DNA of 64,000 bases from Brevipalpus yothersi. Its lineage: Eukaryota > Arthropoda > Arachnida > Trombidiformes > Tenuipalpidae. Below, in pieces: positions 60,984-64,000 of this stretch. Numbering within the stretch: the first letter of the stretch is position 1; the number at the start of each line of letters is the position of its first letter. The notes beneath the pieces were generated by a model that had not been told where the DNA came from, made no database searches, and saw only the letters and a program-made list of their open reading frames with translations. Location of the stretch: positions 181,771-245,770 of the forward strand of contig QZCP01000468.1 in NCBI GenBank assembly GCA_003956705.1, read 5' to 3'. Both the position numbers and the translations under genes were made by a program.

Positions 60984-63922
60984 TCAAGACTCTCACTTCT
61001 TAGTAGAGACCAACAAATAGAACAAAAAACTCCGTAGGCAAAATATGATAAAGTGTGTAATCGATAGAATGTCCCGTTAGATTGGAACAATTTGCCTTCA
61101 TGAGCTGTTGGTGAGCCGTTGAGGTGGAAAACGAATCTGAGGAGAAAAGTTCGATTTGGCCAAAGGAAATAGCCTGGACTAGATCTGTTGCTCTTTTTCT
61201 CTTTCTCCTCTTCCACTAGTGATTCTAGATGAAAAATGTTACATGTTGTGGTGCTGCTCGTTACCATAAATTTCCCCAAAGCGAGAGCAATTGTATAAAG
61301 ACGATCACATTGTGAAAATCACAGCTCAAAGAGCGCGCGCGTCATGGATGCTGGGAAAAGTATCCACATAGAGTACTAGAAATATACACCTACACAAACG
61401 TAGAAGACATGAAAAGAAATGATGATGAAGTAGACGATGAGCTCGTTTTTTGCCACTCGCCAAGGTTTGAAAAAAACAAATCAAAAGTGCTGAGAGCATG
61501 ATGCTGAGTAAGAGTAACAGGTAGAGAACAGGTTGATTTTACACTTTTTCTCTTTCTCTTTTCCACTCTCTATTCTCTCTGTTCTCTCAGTCTTTGCTTT
61601 CTCTATGTCTCCCTACGATTATCGATCGAGTGAGCTGTAGGAAGAGAGAGAGCATCAATATCATCATTCGATCATTTACAAACAGCCTCTCAGTCCCGAT
61701 ACTATTACAGATCTCAGATTCTTCCAAAGAGAATTTTCTCTCCTTCTTTCACTCTCCTCTTTTCCCTCTTTTGTTCTTGCCAGTTCATTTTGATTTCTTC
61801 CCATTTTTCTCGCTCGCTCAGCATTCTTCTCGATTCTTTTCCTCTCTTTCCTTGCATCTCTCTATATACTGGATGAATAACTTTCTCACACTCACTGATG
61901 ATGCGTTTTCAGCCATTGATTGAATCCATTCCTCAAATCCATTAGTTTGGTGCTCCCATTCTGGGGCAAAGTAAAAGATGAAGAAGAGGAGGAGGGAAGT
62001 GAAGAATAAGATGGAGAGGACCAAGAGGAGCAGAAGAGTTTTACCTCTATTTCTTTTTCACTCCACTATTCTTCAAAGCTAAGACCCTATCCACAGCAAG
62101 TGGCATCCTCTAATATCAGCATTCAGTTTACAGGTATGACTCTCAGTCTCAACAGTTTGAATAAGCATTCAGGGTGGAGGAAATCATTATTCATGAGCTT
62201 TTCCTCTCTCTCTCCCTCTTCTCAATACTATCAATCGTGATTAAGGAGCTCTGAAATGCTCGAGACAATTGGATTTGCAGATGAGATCGAAAGATGACAA
62301 GGCCTTTCCGTAGTAAGAGTAAACCTGAGAATTTTGAAGAGGAGAGAATTTGGAGCATTTGAGAGGGAGAGAGAGAGAGAAGAGGAAGTAAAAGCTACAA
62401 CTTGGCTAAATTTTGGGTATATATGCTTCCTTGTGAATCCAATCTTCAATTTCAATGTTTACAGCAACTTTCATTTAAATGAGAAAAATTTATCTCTATG
62501 TCTAGCACGTACTTTGATCAAATTTTTCCTTCTGGTGTGAAGCTTTTCCAAAAAAACATGCCGAGAGATGTTCTTTATCCACAATATACATTGAGCTTCA
62601 TCGTAAATATAAATATATACATTTCAGCATCTTTTATGTAACTTAGACAGCAAAAACTACCTGTAAGTACAGTGGTAGCGCATTGATAAAGGTTCATATC
62701 ATAAATTTTGATGCCTCGATTGAATTTGATTCTCCTTCCTTTTGCTCCAAGCGATGAATATAGATGGCTTTGCATCCATGAGATATGTTGTGTATGTGTA
62801 TATATATATACATGTATTTCTATTCCTATGCATTCTACCATGGGATCAGTAGCACCAGTCGATAATCGTATGCAAATTTGAACCTTTTTCCATTACTTTG
62901 AAGGCAAATGAGAAACACTCGAGTTGGAGCGATGAAACATCCTCTACTTTTTCTTTCTCAGGATCTACTTTCTCCTCTCCATTTCACATGCCTTCTCATG
63001 CCGTACTGCTTCTCTCCCTCTCTTTTTGGTTCTTGAACACAGAATAGTTCAGCATCCTGAGCAAGGATTTTGATATACACCCGAGAATTTTTGATCCAAG
63101 ATTGAAGACGAAAAGAACAGCAGATGGCGGAAAATTTCGTTTTAAATGTCTGAAATTGTCCACTCAACGTTTTTACTCTTGTATATCTCGCGCTTCACAA
63201 ATCCGATTATCAAAATCACTTTCAGAGTAACTCATATTGAATAGGAGGAAGATGATAAACTTTAAAGCAACTATTAGTAAACACTTTTTTCCCAGTCAAC
63301 AGCAAAGAATACAACTATAAAACTTAATTTGCATAGTTACAACTTTGGATAAGCATTGTTTTATCAATGCTTTGAGAGTGTGAGAGAATAGTTTTTGGAA
63401 CATTGAATTTATGACCTTTCTAGTCAATATGTACAATATTCTCCAAGAGACAGCTATTCTAACAAAGTTTCAAAATATCATCTTCGTGAAAAAATTCAAC
63501 TGTGTCTCATCACTCTTCATGGACATACCTCCATAGCTTCTTTGGACAACTTTTTCTATTCAATACATAGATATGTAGATATAAACAGTTTTATTTCCAG
63601 ATAAATGTGTCAACGCAAACTTTGTAGGTCCTCTTTTGAATGTCGAATTTTTGTTGGACGATTAAGGATGTTTTTTCACTCATTGACCAGTCAGAAAAGA
63701 TGTCCCTTTTTGTTAGCGATTTTTTTCTTCTCTCCTCGAATCGAATACCTATTTTGGCTCAGACAAGCATGAGAATAAAAGCAGAGTCAGTATCAAAAGT
63801 TATGTCGATTTTTTGACGTCAGAGTAGAGATGTCCACTCGATGATGAGGAAACTGGTTATTTTGTTGCCTGATCCAGGACTAATGGACAAGTTTATGTGT
63901 CAGCAAAGATTACGGGCCATAC

Positions 63923-63944
63923 AGAGAGAGAAAGAGAGAGAAAG

Positions 63945-64000
<56 letters not shown>
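63923..64000. repeat. GA minisatellite with 10-bp period, running off the window
   Basis: Four to five copies of AGAGAGAGAA followed by pure (GA)n to the last base. The regular AA interruption every 10 bp sets it apart from the other GA tracts. Confidence 0.95.

Larger units (their letters stand above)
54558..64000. other. right-hand 9.4 kb, no recognised gene
   Basis: It starts with the 3' UTR of AlaRS (no clear AATAAA before 55086). There are several frames of 60-140 codons on both strands, none with a domain I know; the 57754-58080 plus frame (108 codons, Ser-rich, ending VVVHYNEKQILN) is the least repeat-like. GA tracts at about 58574-58633, 60937-60980 and the window end. The rest shows nothing I can name. 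Confidence 0.55.

Noticed and set aside
61331..61342. GCGCGCGCG run, a possible Z-DNA or CpG element
   Set aside because: Only about 10 bp, isolated, with no gene start nearby.

Overview
The window is nuclear DNA from an animal, most likely an arthropod. The genes contain spliceosomal introns with GT..AG borders in consistent phase. The sequence is AT-rich and carries dozens of (GA)n/(CT)n tracts plus two runs of N, so it is a draft scaffold. An atypical, type-C-like muscarinic receptor, an RGK GTPase with insect-like features and a calexcitin/SCP-type EF-hand protein all fit arthropods. Intron-free mAChR and AlaRS genes beside genes with multi-kb introns would suit a mite or other chelicerate, but I cannot fix the lineage.

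Layout. 1-499: 3' end of a C2H2 zinc-finger gene (+). 3634-5814: intronless muscarinic acetylcholine receptor (+). 5815-13540: no recognised gene, with a weak small-ORF locus near 7.1-7.4 kb. 22239-13541 (-): a five-exon EF-hand protein of the calexcitin/sarcoplasmic calcium-binding family, rebuilt here from phase-matched exons, including a 55-nt first exon 5.6 kb upstream. Its long first intron holds (GA)n/(CT)n tracts and a 25-N gap flanked by a 121-bp exact duplication. A low-confidence unknown plus-strand gene (20906-22568) would interdigitate with it. 33449-24069 (-): a three-exon RGK (Rad/Gem/Kir-like) GTPase of 397 residues with a 7.7-kb intron. 33450-47107: gene-poor, rich in microsatellites, with a 105-N gap. 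47827-47108 (-): a membrane-anchored protein with a netrin (NTR) module. 49574-54557: compact housekeeping cluster, with ENY2 (+) convergent with a PDCD7-like U11/U12 snRNP protein (-, reading frame broken), which is divergent from cytosolic alanyl-tRNA synthetase (+) across a 472-bp shared promoter. 54558-64000: no recognised gene, several GA tracts, ending inside one.

How the genes relate. There is no operon-like logic. The mAChR, EF-hand protein and RGK GTPase are all excitable-cell or calcium-signalling genes, but that adjacency is probably coincidental. ENY2, PDCD7-like and AlaRS are general gene-expression factors packed head-to-head or tail-to-tail. I recognised no tRNA, rRNA, CRISPR array or intact transposon. 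Strongest calls: AlaRS, ENY2, mAChR, RGK, the EF-hand protein and the NTR protein. The unknown multi-exon candidates rest only on splice signals and open frames and should be treated as hypotheses.
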